Assembly (NCBI GenBank): GCA_945643635.1
Contig: CALZFC010000081.1
Location: 408,501-472,500 of the forward strand
DNA: 64,000 nt
Direction of reading: 5' to 3'
Source of the DNA: Allodiplogaster sudhausi
Lineage: Eukaryota; Nematoda; Chromadorea; Rhabditida; Diplogasteridae
The notes under the pieces were generated by a model, which worked only from the letters and a program-made list of their open reading frames with translations, did not search any database and was not told the DNA's origin. The first letter of the stretch is position 1. Every line of letters starts with the position of its first letter. Of the stretch, positions 12,001 through 23,800 are shown piece by piece. The translations under genes were made by a program, and so were the position numbers.

Positions 12001-12540
12001 GAAGAGAGAAATATTGAGAGAGGAGGTAGTACCAGAGAAAGGAAATGAAGTGAGAGAAAAGAGAGAAAGGATGAGAGAGGAAGGGAGTGTCAGAGAGAGG
12101 AGATGAAATGAGAGAAGAGAGAGAAATGATGAGAGAGGAAGAGAGTGTCAGAGAAAGGAGATGAAGTGAGAGAAGAGAGAGAAATGATGAGAGAGGAAGA
12201 GAGTGTCAAAGAAAGGAGATGAAGTGAGAGAAGAGAGAGAAATGATGAGAGAGGAAGAGAGTATCAGAGAAAGGAGATGAAGTGAGAGAAGAGAGAGAAA
12301 TGATGAGAGAGGAAGAGAGTGTCAGAGAAAGGAGATGTGAGAGAAGAGAGAGAAATGATGAGAGAGGAAGAGAGTGTCAGAGAAAGGAGATGAAGTGAGA
12401 GAAGAGAGAGAAATGATGAGAGAGGAAGAGAGTGTCAGAGAAAGGAGATGAAGTGAGAGAAGAGAGAGAAATGATGAGAGAGGAAGAGAGTGTCAGAGAA
12501 AGGAGATGAAGTGAGAGAAGAGAGAGAAACGGTGAGAGAA
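12001..12540. repeat. 58-bp minisatellite, about nine copies
   Basis: A GA-rich unit of 58 bp (containing GAGATGAAGTGAGAGAAGAG, ATGATGAGAGAGG and AAGAGAGTGTCAGAG) repeats head to tail about nine times. Copies are nearly identical in the middle and diverged at both ends; one near 12330 lacks four bases (GATGTGAG instead of GATGAAGTGAG). It is distinct from the simple (GA)n tracts around it because the long unit is well conserved. Confidence 0.9.
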
Positions 12541-13576
12541 GATGCAAACAGTTTGAATATTCTGCCGTTTCTTGCGATATCTCAATGCAGCTCTCGCTCT
12601 CTTTCATAAGCCAACTCACTCTTTGCCATCTACCAGATTCTGTCATCGAGGGCATCTACCATACAACTCAATTACATCATTACATCAAACACCTCGCGGA
12701 AGCACTCTAATGTTCGAGCAATGAAGCTGCTGGGAGAACAAGTGGAGAGAGGAGAAGAAAGAAGTGGCTGAAGGAAGAGGGAAAGAGAAAAAGAGAGAAA
12801 GAGAGAAAGAGAGAAAGAGAGAAAGAGAGAAAGAGAGACCACGAGGAGCAAGAGGAGAGGAGGGGTGGGAGCGTGCAAGTAGACATTAGGAAGAGCAATA
12901 ATGCCGAAAGGAGCCGAAAAAGTTGGCCGGAGAGGGAGGGCCACCTCCATCCTTCGGCGATCATTTTTAAGCGTTAAACCGGGCCGAGATGGAAAAGGGA
13001 ACCTCCGAGTCTCATCTACAAGAAAAGTGAGGATGTGGACACAATTATAGGGAAGCAACTTATTTTCTCGAAGAAAATTGTTCCACAGTGTTAAGGAGCG
13101 AGCCCTGGTAATATTGCATAGAAATATTTGAGAATACTTAGGATAATTTCAGTATTTATACATGTTAAATTTGTCGAATTTCACCTTTTAATATCGCAAT
13201 GTCGTGTGCTGTTTCAGCATACATTTCGTTTTAAGAAATGTAGATAAATAGAACTAAAAAAAAATAAACTTCGCATTTCCACTGAACCACTTCCAAAGAT
13301 CTGTATTTATCATTATTAATACTACTTGTATTATTTTAGATTGTTTTCTTTCTGCGCACTTTCGGTTAGATTTATATATTTTTATTGGCACAAAAACTAT
13401 AAAGGACATGCACATTTGAAATATTCTAGATTCTGTATTTTTGTAAAATACTCGTTCTACTCCCCCATGCCATAAAGAGTTAATCGAAGTAAATCTTTAG
13501 CTAATATAATGAGAATGTAATATGAGGAGGAAAGTGGCGAGGAGTTGTCTGGACGTCGCGGCTCTCTTCCTCTTCC
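12541..13576. other. spacer with no clear gene
   Basis: Unique sequence on either side of a GAGAAA-type tract at 12778-12838, then AT-rich DNA at 13070-13520. Open frames on the minus strand at 12377-13058 are partly built from the simple repeats, and no set of exons could be joined. Confidence 0.5.
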
Positions 13577-14091
13577 ATGCTCTCTCGCTCATTTCCATTC
13601 AATCGCCACGATCGACGAAGGGCTCCACACAAATCACACGACGACGAATACGAAAAAAGACACTCGATTGGCCCTTCACAGCTGCAAATTGAAAGCAAAG
13701 CCAGGCAACTGCTGCAGCATAAGAGAGACAGAGAGAGAGAGAGAGACAGAGATAAAGAGAGAGGGGGAGAGAGGGTGCGAGGAGAGAAGAGAAAGAGAGA
13801 GACTGGATAAAGACAAAGAAAGGGCAAGAAAGAGAGATGAGTGAGAGAGAAGAGCGGAAGCGAAGAACATCTGTAACTAGTGTGCGGCGTCTATCTTTTT
13901 TTGCATCTCTCAACCACACAGCCAGTGATAGACCACCCGCAGCCATGCTCGAGGCTTGTCGCCACCACTCTAAGAAAATAACCATCAAACATTGCCTGAG
14001 GTGTCTAGCAAATGAGAGACAGAGAAAGAGAGAAATAGTGGAAGAGAGGAAGGTAGAGAGATCGAGAGAGAAAGCAAAAGAGAAAAAGTGA
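13577..14091 (+). CDS. doubtful exons, basic protein
   Basis: Two non-repetitive islands stay open on the plus strand. One, from the ATG at 13577, gives about 50 residues ending near SKARQLLQHK. The other, at about 13859-14000, contains SVRRLSFFASLNHT and RHHSKKITIKHCL. They flank a (GA)n-rich segment that is probably intronic. No homology is recognised and the splice pattern is unresolved, so this may be a small gene or chance open sequence. Confidence 0.25.
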
Positions 14092-14545
14092 CATAGGGAG
14101 AGGAGAAAGAGATATAGAGAGAGAAGAGAATGCAGAAATATAAATACGGAGAGAGAGAGAGAACGGGAAATTACAGTGGGATAACTAATTATATAAAACT
14201 ACAAGCCACTTTACTTCCCTTTTTTGGAATATATGTTTTCACTTTTTGACTGTCATAACATTCACATATCTGACTAAAATGCATGGTTTAGACTGTTAAT
14301 GAGCACTAACCATGAGCATTAAACTTTTACGGCTAGCAAACTATGCTGCAAATATTTTTTTCTCGCTCTTCTTTGCGAGAAATGCAGTATTAATGTATGA
14401 CTGGCATGAACTGAAGAAGCCTGTTACGAAAAATGGGCATCTCAACAGTGAAAACAATGCGAGTAACGAAAAGCGCGAACAGAGGAAACGGGTCTATTCA
14501 CAATCAACTATACAATCTCTTCTCTCTTCACTAACTTCGTATATA

Positions 14546-15680
14546 CAGTCCCGCCCAGGATCTTGGTACCAAGGACGCGTCGGACGAGTCGGACGCGTCC
14601 AAATGCATCCTCGTTCATAACTATTGTTCTAGGAAAAACTAAAATATTTTAAGTGGTACATTAGGTTGCTTATAGAGTAAGGATGCTAATGTTTAAAAAA
14701 TCGATAATTTTTTATCATTTGATAAGAAGTTATCAGTTTTTGCCTATAAAAAAATTCGTTTTAAATATTTTTCAATTAAATTTTTCCTGTACCATTATTT
14801 TGTCTCTACCCACATCCCCAAATAATAACATTAGAGATTGTATCATTGATAACGGAAATCGATAAAACAGACCTTATCATGCATGTTCATGTGATGAAAA
14901 GATTCGCCTTACGATTCTGAATCTAATTATGTAATCAGTTTTCAACAGGAAGTGCCCGTTAACAACGTTTTTCAGATTCTGTGTACTTTACATTAGTTTC
15001 TTCAGAAAGAACAGGGCAGGGAGGCTTCGCAGGCCGAGGGGGCGGGGCCTAATCCTTTTTTTCTCTGCCTGTGCTATTTCGCTACCTCAAACTTGGGTAA
15101 TTAAACCGAAGACGAAAACGGAGCGCGCTAATTTTCTGAGTATCAATGCTAGCGCAGCAACCTAGATTTGGAAGCATCATACCGGCCCAAATTTTTGACA
15201 AATACCAAGACAATGGGGAATCCTGAAGAAAGGCTTGCAGAGTACACACAATCAAAAATGTTGTTAACCGGCACTTTCTGCTGAAAACTGATTACATAAT
15301 TAGATTCAGAATCGAAAGGCGAATCTTTACATCATATGAACATGCGTGATAAGGTCTCATTTATCGATTTCGGTTAACAATGATGAAATCTCTTATTTTA
15401 TTATTTGGGGATGTGGGTAGAGATAAAATAATGGTACGGGAAAAATTTCGTTGAAAAACATTAGAAATGAAATTTTTTATTAGCAAAAACTGATAACTTC
15501 TTATCAAATGATAAAAAATTATCGATTTTTTAACAGTAGCATCCTTACTCTATAAGCAACCTAATGTACCATTTAAAATATTTTAGTTTTTTCCTAGAAC
15601 AATAGTTATGAACGAGGATGCATTTGGACGCGTCCGACTCGTCCGACGCGTCCTTGGTACCAAGATACTGGGCGGGACTG
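14546..15680. mobile_element. palindromic TIR element, CAGTCCCGCCC termini, TA target duplication
   Basis: The element begins CAGTCCCGCCCAGGATCTTG at 14546 and ends in the reverse complement at 15680, with TA on both sides (14544-14545 and 15681-15682), as for Tc1/mariner-type insertion. The arms are long inverted repeats of roughly 430 bp (14546-~14980 and ~15250-15680) that differ by scattered substitutions and small indels. The outer part of each arm holds a short GC-rich palindromic block (GACGCGTCGGACGAGTCGGA). The central ~270 bp is unique and GC-rich and contains the SL1 match. No transposase frame is present, so it is non-autonomous. Confidence 0.9.
15005..15107 (-). ncRNA. SL1 spliced-leader sequence inside the TIR element (probable SL RNA pseudogene)
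   Basis: Read on the minus strand, 15107-15086 is identical to the 22-nt nematode SL1 leader and is followed at once by GTAGCG, a legal 5' splice site in the position found in SL1 RNA genes. The next ~80 bases form a GC-rich region with a possible hairpin around GCGAAGC, but I see no clear Sm-binding site of the AATTTTTGG type. The gene is therefore probably damaged or strongly diverged 3' of the leader. The boundary at 15005 is a guess from the usual ~100-nt length of SL RNA. Confidence 0.6.
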
Positions 15681-15682
15681 TA

Positions 15683-15957
15683 GTAACTGGTGAAAGCGGA
15701 GAATGTGCGAACTGGGAAGTGCGGTGAAATTGGACTCATGGTCAGACCATCTCATTCCTGGCCAATCCCCGCAGGGGCTCGGATAGAAGATGCACACCAC
15801 TTCTTCTTCGTCTTTGACTTTAGCATATAATCCACTGACCCTCTCTCTCTTCCCCCCTCCCCTCTCTCTCTCTTCCCCCCTCCCTCTCTCTCTCTTCCCC
15901 CCTCCCCTCTCTCTCTCTTCCCCCCTCCCCTCTCTCTCTCTTTCCATCTCTCTCTCA

Positions 15958-15999
<42 letters not shown>

Positions 16000-16660
16000 C
16001 TCGTACAGTCACACTACATATGCATGTATCTCTCCAGCTCTCTTTTTCTCTCGTCAGTTCTCTTTCTATGTAGCTATCTTGTTACTCCTCCGTCTCTCTT
16101 TACATTCACTTTTAAACGATTTATAAATAAATGATAATAATTAATTCCTACAACATGCATATACTATCTATGAATGCGTGAAAAGAGTGAATATGCATGT
16201 AGATGTATGCATGTCAAAATCAATTGTTAGTTTCTTTGTCTCCATAGCCATCGATGGCGATGATTTCGAGATTTTTTGACCAAGGGTTGTTTCGTAACTT
16301 TTTCCTCTGTGTTCTTCTTTCCCCAATTACTCAATTCTTCTTCCCTTACTTCTCTCTCTCTATCTCACTCTCTCCATTTCTCTCTCTCTCTCCCTCTCTT
16401 TTTCTCATTCATTCTCTTTCTTTCTCATCTCTCCCTCCCTTTCCTTTGTCCCCCTGTATACAATATTCTAAAGTTCAAAGTCCCCACTGCTCGAATAGTT
16501 GCAGCATGGATTGAGCAAGCTCTGGTCACTCAATTGCGGTCTGCCTTTCCCTATTCATGCTTACTTCTCTTCTTTTCCACAAGAAGTGTCCCTCTCGACA
16601 ATAAGTATTTCCTACGCACATCGTTGCTCTTGTTCTCTAACCTCTATCTCAATCTCCCTT

Positions 16661-16701
<41 letters not shown>

Positions 16702-17090
16702 TATGAATGTCTCTCTTTTCTTTAGTCTTCTCTCCTTGCTACACCATCAAATCTTCCACTTTCACTCGCTATCTCCAAGAGAGACTTGGTCATCTTGTCT
16801 CTGTATCTAGATTCCTTTTCAACCAAAACGTGTTATGAACAGTGGCGCAAGGGCAGAAAAGGAGTGAGAGTGAAGTTGATTTGGCGGGACTCGCGCAGAC
16901 TGGCAGCTTCTTCTTATTCTTCTTCTCCTTCCAACTCTCTTCATCTGGCAAATTCCCTTTTGGCCGTCAGAGTTCATTTACAAAGAACTCTTATTTGCTT
17001 ATGCACAAGATAAGACATTTCATCACTTTGCTAGCCAAATCTCCAGTGATATTGTTTTTGGCGGGCCTAACTCTTTCTCGCCTTTTCTGT

Positions 17091-17121
<31 letters not shown>

Positions 17122-17140
17122 CTCTCTCACATTTTCAAGT
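15683..17140. other. CT-rich spacer, possible 5' region of the CRAL-TRIO gene
   Basis: Contains a (CCCCTCTCTCTCTCTTCC)n-like array and (CT)n at 15840-15995, and further CT tracts at 16340-16440, 16660-16700 and 17090-17130. Unique islands at about 16470-16560 and 16840-16990 are open on the plus strand and may hold 5' exons of the CRAL-TRIO/GOLD gene, but no joining exon could be proven. Confidence 0.4.
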
Positions 17141-17144
17141 AATT

Positions 17145-17790
17145 TGTGGCCAGGGTGTCCCCTGGTTCTCGACAAGCTGGCGGACTCTCAACAAGACTCC
17201 ACGACCCGACCGGCCCCTCTTCACTCTTACAACCCAAAATAAACTGTGAGGACTACGAAGCGAGTAACAAAAAAAATAAAGTTTATCACTTTAAATAAGG
17301 GAAACCAAGCAATGGATTATATAGATATAAATAAACCGAGAACCCCACTCACATACAACAGTCGCTGCGATCCTCCTACGCCTCCCTCGGGCGCCTCTAC
17401 CACGAACTGGAGCCTTCTCCCCACACACGAGCCGTTGGGCGGTCGACCAGCCGCTCCGATGCTCGGGCCTCTCCCAGACTAACTACTGCTGTCCAAAAAA
17501 AACCCGCCTTGCCGGATCAAAACAAGGGAGAGGGCCAAAGTGCTAAATGCTCTACCCCAGTAGCAATGCAACTTCTGGCACGCAAGAAATATAACGAATA
17601 ACTATGCATTATAATATTCACACTACAATAGCACACTATAACTATACAGTACCTAGATCTACACAATGTAAAACGATAAAAGGGGAAAGGGCAAGGCTGA
17701 AGACGACGAGATGAAGGGGAACAAGGGAAAGGGTATGGGAAGATGGGGGAAAAAAGGAAAAGAGAGAGGGGAAAAAGCCCTCTCTCTACA
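17145..17790 (-). repeat. 3' LTR of the Ty3/gypsy element
   Basis: 646 bp, TGTGGCCAGG... to ...CTCTCTACA in plus-strand reading. It is the downstream LTR because the coding frame runs right to left. Confidence 0.95.
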
Positions 17791-17803
17791 TCCCCCCCTT
17801 CTC
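17791..17803 (-). other. polypurine tract of the retrotransposon
   Basis: On the minus strand GGAGAAGGGGGGA directly precedes the 3' LTR, the position of the plus-strand DNA primer in LTR elements. Confidence 0.8.
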
Positions 17804-17822
17804 CAATAGAGTCGCCCCGACT

Positions 17823-20800
17823 CTAATAGGGACGGAAGAAGGACGACCCGCCGCCACGGAAGCCTCCACGTCCGCGTCCTCTACCGAATCCTCTGAAGTC
17901 GCCTCTGCCGTATTTGCGTTCACCGAAAGGACGCCCACGAAATCCCCTCACCGCGCGATCTTCTCGACCGGATTCTTTCAAGAAATCTAGGTCCACTCCA
18001 ATCGCTCGAGCCACCTCCTTGATGTATCGCAGAGCACACCATTCCTTGATTTCTTGATTCCTTTTCCGGGTGCCATGCAGCAGGTATGCGGGCACCGTTG
18101 ATCCAAACGCCGGTGTCTTGGTGTTTACCACTGTCAGTCTCTTTCCTTCCCAGTCCACATAAGCCAGTGTCTCCATCTCCTCCTGTTCGCCTTTGCTTAT
18201 GTCCTCTGGTGGCATATCCGGGCAGACAATGATCTCTGCTTTGGCCTCTTCTGCTAGCTCGTTCAATCTTCTCAGCTGGGCAGCCATCTTCTTTCCCACT
18301 CCTCCACTCCATTCCCAGTCCTTGTCTTCCTCCCAAGCAATTACAATGAAGACGACACGCGTTTTGAGTTGCTGAAGATGTCTCAGCACTTCCAGTAGCT
18401 CGGCTGCTCCGTGGTATGGGATACATGTCCCATCTCTCCGCTGCTCCAGTGCTCTCTTCCAGGGGTTCGGCACGAGCCACGCCACCGTACCAGTCCACTC
18501 AGTCGGGTACTGCTTCCTGTAAACAATATTCATTCCTCTCTGCATTCGTTTTCTCCTTTTCTGCTTTTTCTCCCCTTCTTCACTCTTATTTTCTTCCCGT
18601 CTAACCATTTTCAATTGATCTAATGGAATCACTAGTTCGTTTTTTCCATTTTCTTCTTTCACCTTAGCCGAGTTTTCGCTCACATCCAACACTCGGAACG
18701 GTCCTTGCCATGGGCTAGTCAGCTTAGGAAATGCGGCGGTTCTTTTCTCTGCAGGTACCATCACAAGAACCCGATCCCCTACTTTTGGGTATTGTCTCCC
18801 TGCAATTCCATTCCTATCATTGTATTCCTTCTTCATTTTCTCAGCCGCTTTCTCGTTATTCTTCCTCGCCTGTTCATGCGCAATTCGCAGTCCATCTAGC
18901 ATTCGCGCCTTATACTCGTCTACGTCAACTCCAACATTTTCTTGTTCTCCTAGACTCTCTCCCAAAGGGCGGGGATTCCTACCATGTACCAGAAAGAATG
19001 GTGTTTCCCCGGTGCTCGAATGGGGGATGGTGTTATAACCGAAAACAATGAAAGGCAGCAGTTCATCCCACCTTTCAGGTTCTCTCACTTTCTTCTGCAT
19101 TTGTCGGATAATAGTCTGGTTGAACCTCTCGACGGTTCCATTCTCCCGAGGGTTATATCCCTTCGTCACTATTTGCTCTATTCCCATTTTTGCAAGCAAC
19201 TCTTCCATGATTCTGTTAACGAATTCCCCTCCCTGGTCGGAAATGAGCGCCTTTGGCATCCGTCCATGCGCGATCCATCCAGACAGGAACTTTTCTGCTA
19301 CTTCTCGCGCGCTTTTTGTCTCCATTGGGAGAGCTGCCCCGTACTTAGTGAAGTAATCGATGATTGACAGGATGTATCTATTCCCGGAAAGAGATGTTCC
19401 CACTTCCAAGATGTCAAATCCTACCAACTCGAATGGCTCAGAAGCAAGGATGGGATTGAGGGGTGGAACGAGCTTCTCTCTCACATTGAACTCTTCGCAC
19501 ACCCTACACTCTTTCACGTGCTCTTCTACGTCCTTTCTCATCTTCTCCCAATAGTATTCTTTCAACTTCTTCATTATTTTCTCTGCACTCCAGTGCCCAC
19601 CGAATCTCCCTTCGTGCCACTGTCCTACCGTCTCTTTCCTCAATGTTTCAGGCACGAAGAATCTTTTGCCTCCTCGTGCTCCTTCTACTTGCAGGATACC
19701 TTTCTCTTCAGTCCAGCGCAAGCCCCTTTCTCGCACTGCCTGCTCTCTGCTTTCTCTCACTCTCTTCAGCATCTCGCTGCCTTTCTCGTCCTTCTCTGTC
19801 TCCTCTCTCCATCTCTTTCTCACCCCAACTAGCTGCACGCTCATGACTACCCGCTTCTCACCTTTTCTCTGCTCGTCTGCTTGGTACCCTACCCTCACCG
19901 AGTTCACCACTCTCTCAATCTCTACTCTCTCGCTATCCGATTGATCGATTGGCACTGGGCTTCTTGACAGGGCATCTGCGACATTATTCGCGGCACCTTT
20001 TACATACTCAATCTGCACGTCCGATGACTGAATCTCCAGTGCCCAGCGCAAAATTCTCGCTGAAACACTCTTGTTTCCGAACATGGCCTTCAGCGGCTGA
20101 TGATCAGTGCGAACAATCACCCGAGTGCCAAAATAAAAAGGGCGGAACTTTCTAAGGGCGAACACAATAGCCAGAGCTTCCCCATCAGTGACATGGTAAT
20201 TGCGTTCGGCTGCACTACACCTCTTGGAAGCAAAGTACAATGGGTGCAAGTAGCCATCTTCTCCTTCCTGTGAGAGAACAGCACCCATCGCTTCCTTCGA
20301 TGCATCTGTGTAGATGATGAAGGGACGCAGACCCCTCTTCGCAGCATCTACATCTGGTTGTGCGAGAACGGGACCCGAAGAAAGCGCATTTTTCATTTCC
20401 CCGAATGCTCTTTCTTCCTGTTCACCCCAAGTCCATGCCACTTTCTCGCTTGTCAGTCTAGTTAAAGGAGTTGCCTTCTGTGCGAAACAGTGTACAAACT
20501 TCCTATAGTAACTGCACATCCCCAGGAAGCACTTCAACTCCTTTCTGTCACTCGGTTGCTTCTGCTGTCTAATCTTCTCTACTTTGGCTGCATCCATCTG
20601 GACTCCTGCTACCGTAATTCTATGCCCCAAATATTCCGCTTCCCGTTGCGCCAGCACACACTTCTGTGCTTTGAGTTTCAACCCGCTCTCTCGCAAAGCC
20701 CGGAACACTTTCTCCAACTCGGCAGCATGCTCCTCCTCGCTTTCAGTAGCGATGAGAATGTCGTCAATATACACGTGAACCTTTTCGCCAAGCACGTTCC

Positions 20801-23800
20801 TAAGTACTCTCTCCATCACTCTTTGGAATGTGGCAGGGGAAGTTGACAGTCCAAAAGGCAAAACATTCCACTCGTAAAGTCCATTCATGGTTGCGAAAGC
20901 CGTTTTTTCCTTGCTACTCTCTTCCAAGGGGATTTGCCAATACCCACTCAAAAGATCCAGAGTCGAGAACCATTGCTTTCCCTTCAATTTCTGCAAGGTC
21001 ATGTCAATGGAAGGGAGCGGGTAAGCATCCATCTTAATGCGCGCGTTCAACTTTCTATAGTCAACACAAAGCCGCAGTGATTTGTCCTTTTTCAATGCAA
21101 TTACCAGAGGGGACGACCAGGGAGAAGCACTATCGCGGATGATTCCCCTCTCCTTCATCTCGTCCAGCTTCGACTTCACTTCTGATTGCAGCCCGAGTGG
21201 CACCGGTCGCTGCTTAATCTTGATGGGAGCGGTATCTCCCGTGTCCACATAGTGTTCTACTAAAGTGGTTCTTCCCATCTCTTCCTCACTCAATGCAAAG
21301 ACATCTTGGAACTGCTCCACCACTTGTCTGCACCTCTCACTCCCAACTGTTCCATTCTTCTGCAACGCTTCTATAACCGTTTGGCCACGCTCCCCACTCT
21401 CTCTCTCCCTGCTCTGACTTAGCACCTTTTTCGCGCGTTCACTCTCACCTTCTTCCTCTCTCTCACCTAACAAGTTCTCACTTGGTACAAAGTCTGCTTC
21501 TACCCAGTTGCCAACTTGCTCGTTTTTCTTCAGTCTGATCGGGTGGTGGAAAGGGTTGAACACCGACAGTATTCTTCCTTCTCCTTTCTCACCTACTACC
21601 CCTTCGCTGAGACCATGAGTTGTCTCAACCAGCATGTTTCTGCTTCCACGCAGAGGAGATTTCAGTTGCACCTGAGCAGCCCCTAGAGAAGGAATGAACA
21701 CACTATGCGACATAATAGCGGGCTCCCCCTCCTTCTCACACTCACTCCACCACCCATCCCGTTTTCCCCACATGGCAACCGTGTTCTGTCCCAGCAGAAC
21801 TTCCCTACCATTCTGCACAACGTAGACGCCTATTCGCTCTCTCTCGCCTTCCATCTCCAGAGTGATCAGTGCCTTCGCAGTTATCTTCAGCTTGCTTGCT
21901 GCAGCATCCAAGACTTCCCCGTCTTTCGTCTTGCGCCACTCTACCGGTCCTTCCTGCTCAACTTTCTTCATCACTTCCACTGGTACAGTAGTCACTTCAG
22001 ATCCGCAGTCCAAGATTGCTTCTACCGTAACCCCGTTCAGCTTCACTTTCACTCTGCTCAAGGGTTTCCAGAACAAGCGTTCTTCCTTGCTGGACTCCTT
22101 CTTTTCTACCCCCTCCTCTCTCGCTTCCACTTTCTCTGTTCCTTCTCTCTGCACAAAGTTCTGGCGGCGCGGTTTGGTACAGTAATGCTGGGAATGCCCC
22201 TGCTCCTGACAGTTGAAGCACTTCCCGAAGAATGGCTTCTTCTCTCCAGTCCCGCCATACTGATTCCCATTCCCCGTGCCTCCTGTCGCTCTCACTGGGG
22301 TTTGTTGCTGAGGGGTTGACTGTAAGGGAACACTGTCCGAGTTCGGTCTCTGCAGACTGCGCAGAGTATTCGAAATGCTCTCCGTCACCTTCTTCTGTTC
22401 GTCCGATCGCGGTTGGGGGTTGCTGTACTGCTGGGTACGGTAGTTCTCGTACTTTCTACCGTTGTCATATCTTCCCCTCTCACTCCGCATGCTTTCACCT
22501 GGCCACTCCTTCTTTCTCTCCCTTCTTCCTAGTCTCTCCCCTCGCTTTTGGAACATCTCCATTCTAATTGCCGCTTCTTTCACCTGAATGTACACCATTT
22601 CCTTTCTCGCGTGGTCCATTTCCCTCAGTAAGTCCTGATAGTCGCGCCAATGGGACAACTGAGCTACTAACTTCTTCGCCATAATGGGAGCCAAATGATC
22701 CTCGGGTAGCCCTGGGAATGCCTGTTCCGCTAATTGTTCCAAGTAGAGTACAAAAGTGGTCAGATTCTCCCCTTCTCTCATTCTCAGATTTTCCCACTTC
22801 GCTGTTGCCGAGTACTCTTGCATCAGACTATCGCCCCGGTATCGCTCCTTCATCTTCCTCACTATCACCGAATAGCTAAGCTTTCTTCCCCGGGTAACAG
22901 AGTCAAAGATCGCGCGGGCCTGTTTGCCAAGATGCTCCCTAAGTACAACTACCAACTTATCTTCCCCCAACAGGTCCTTATACTTGAGTTCCAGTCGATC
23001 GATGAACTCTGAAAATCCTCGCAACCCAAATCCATCTGTGAAAACGGGAACCGGGGGGAGGGCCTGACTAGTCATATTCTCGATGAACAAGCGCTTATAC
23101 GTTTCGTCCTCACTAGCACCTGTCCTTGCACTTCTCTCACTTCCCCTTGACTGACTTCGTCTCGTGGCGCCTTGCCTTGTCTGCACTGCCTGTCGACTTC
23201 TCTGCGTTGCTCCTAATGCTCTCTTCATCCTCGTCGTGGCCAATATCCTCTGCAATTCATCGTCATCCTCTTTTTCATCTTCTTCGTCTTCTTCCTCTCT
23301 CACTCTCTGTTCTGTACCTTCGATTCGTCTCTGCATCTCTTCTCTCTCCCGTTCCGAGGCTTCGAGGCGTGCTTTCGTCGTACGCAGCTCTTCCAACGTC
23401 GCCTCTAGTCTTGCCTGGTCCTCTGTTCTCGCTTCTCTTGCTTCCTGCAATGATGCAGCCAGTTCATTATTTTGCAGGAACTGTTCAAGTTCTTCTCCCA
23501 TTCTAAGACCCAGCTCTACTGCTTCTCTTCTTTGGCTTTCGAATTCTAGGATTGCTTGGGTCGCCTTGTCCAACAACCTTTTCTTGGTAACCCCTGGGGT
23601 TTCTGCCTGCGATCTCAGGTACACCATTAACTTGTGATCTTCGGTTACCTCGTCTTCTCCCATCGTCCTCAGTCTCTTGAGCCTCTCCGTCAAGTTTTCT
23701 GTCATGTGCTCTGCCCGAGCAGTCTCCTCCACCTCTCCGTTCCTCGCCGTGCCCGGCCCGCCACTCTGGTCTGTAACCAAATTTACCAATGGCTTCGTCA

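Noticed and set aside
21705..22319. 204-codon plus-strand frame within the retrotransposon
   Set aside because: Antisense shadow of the intact Gag-Pol frame; no known domain.
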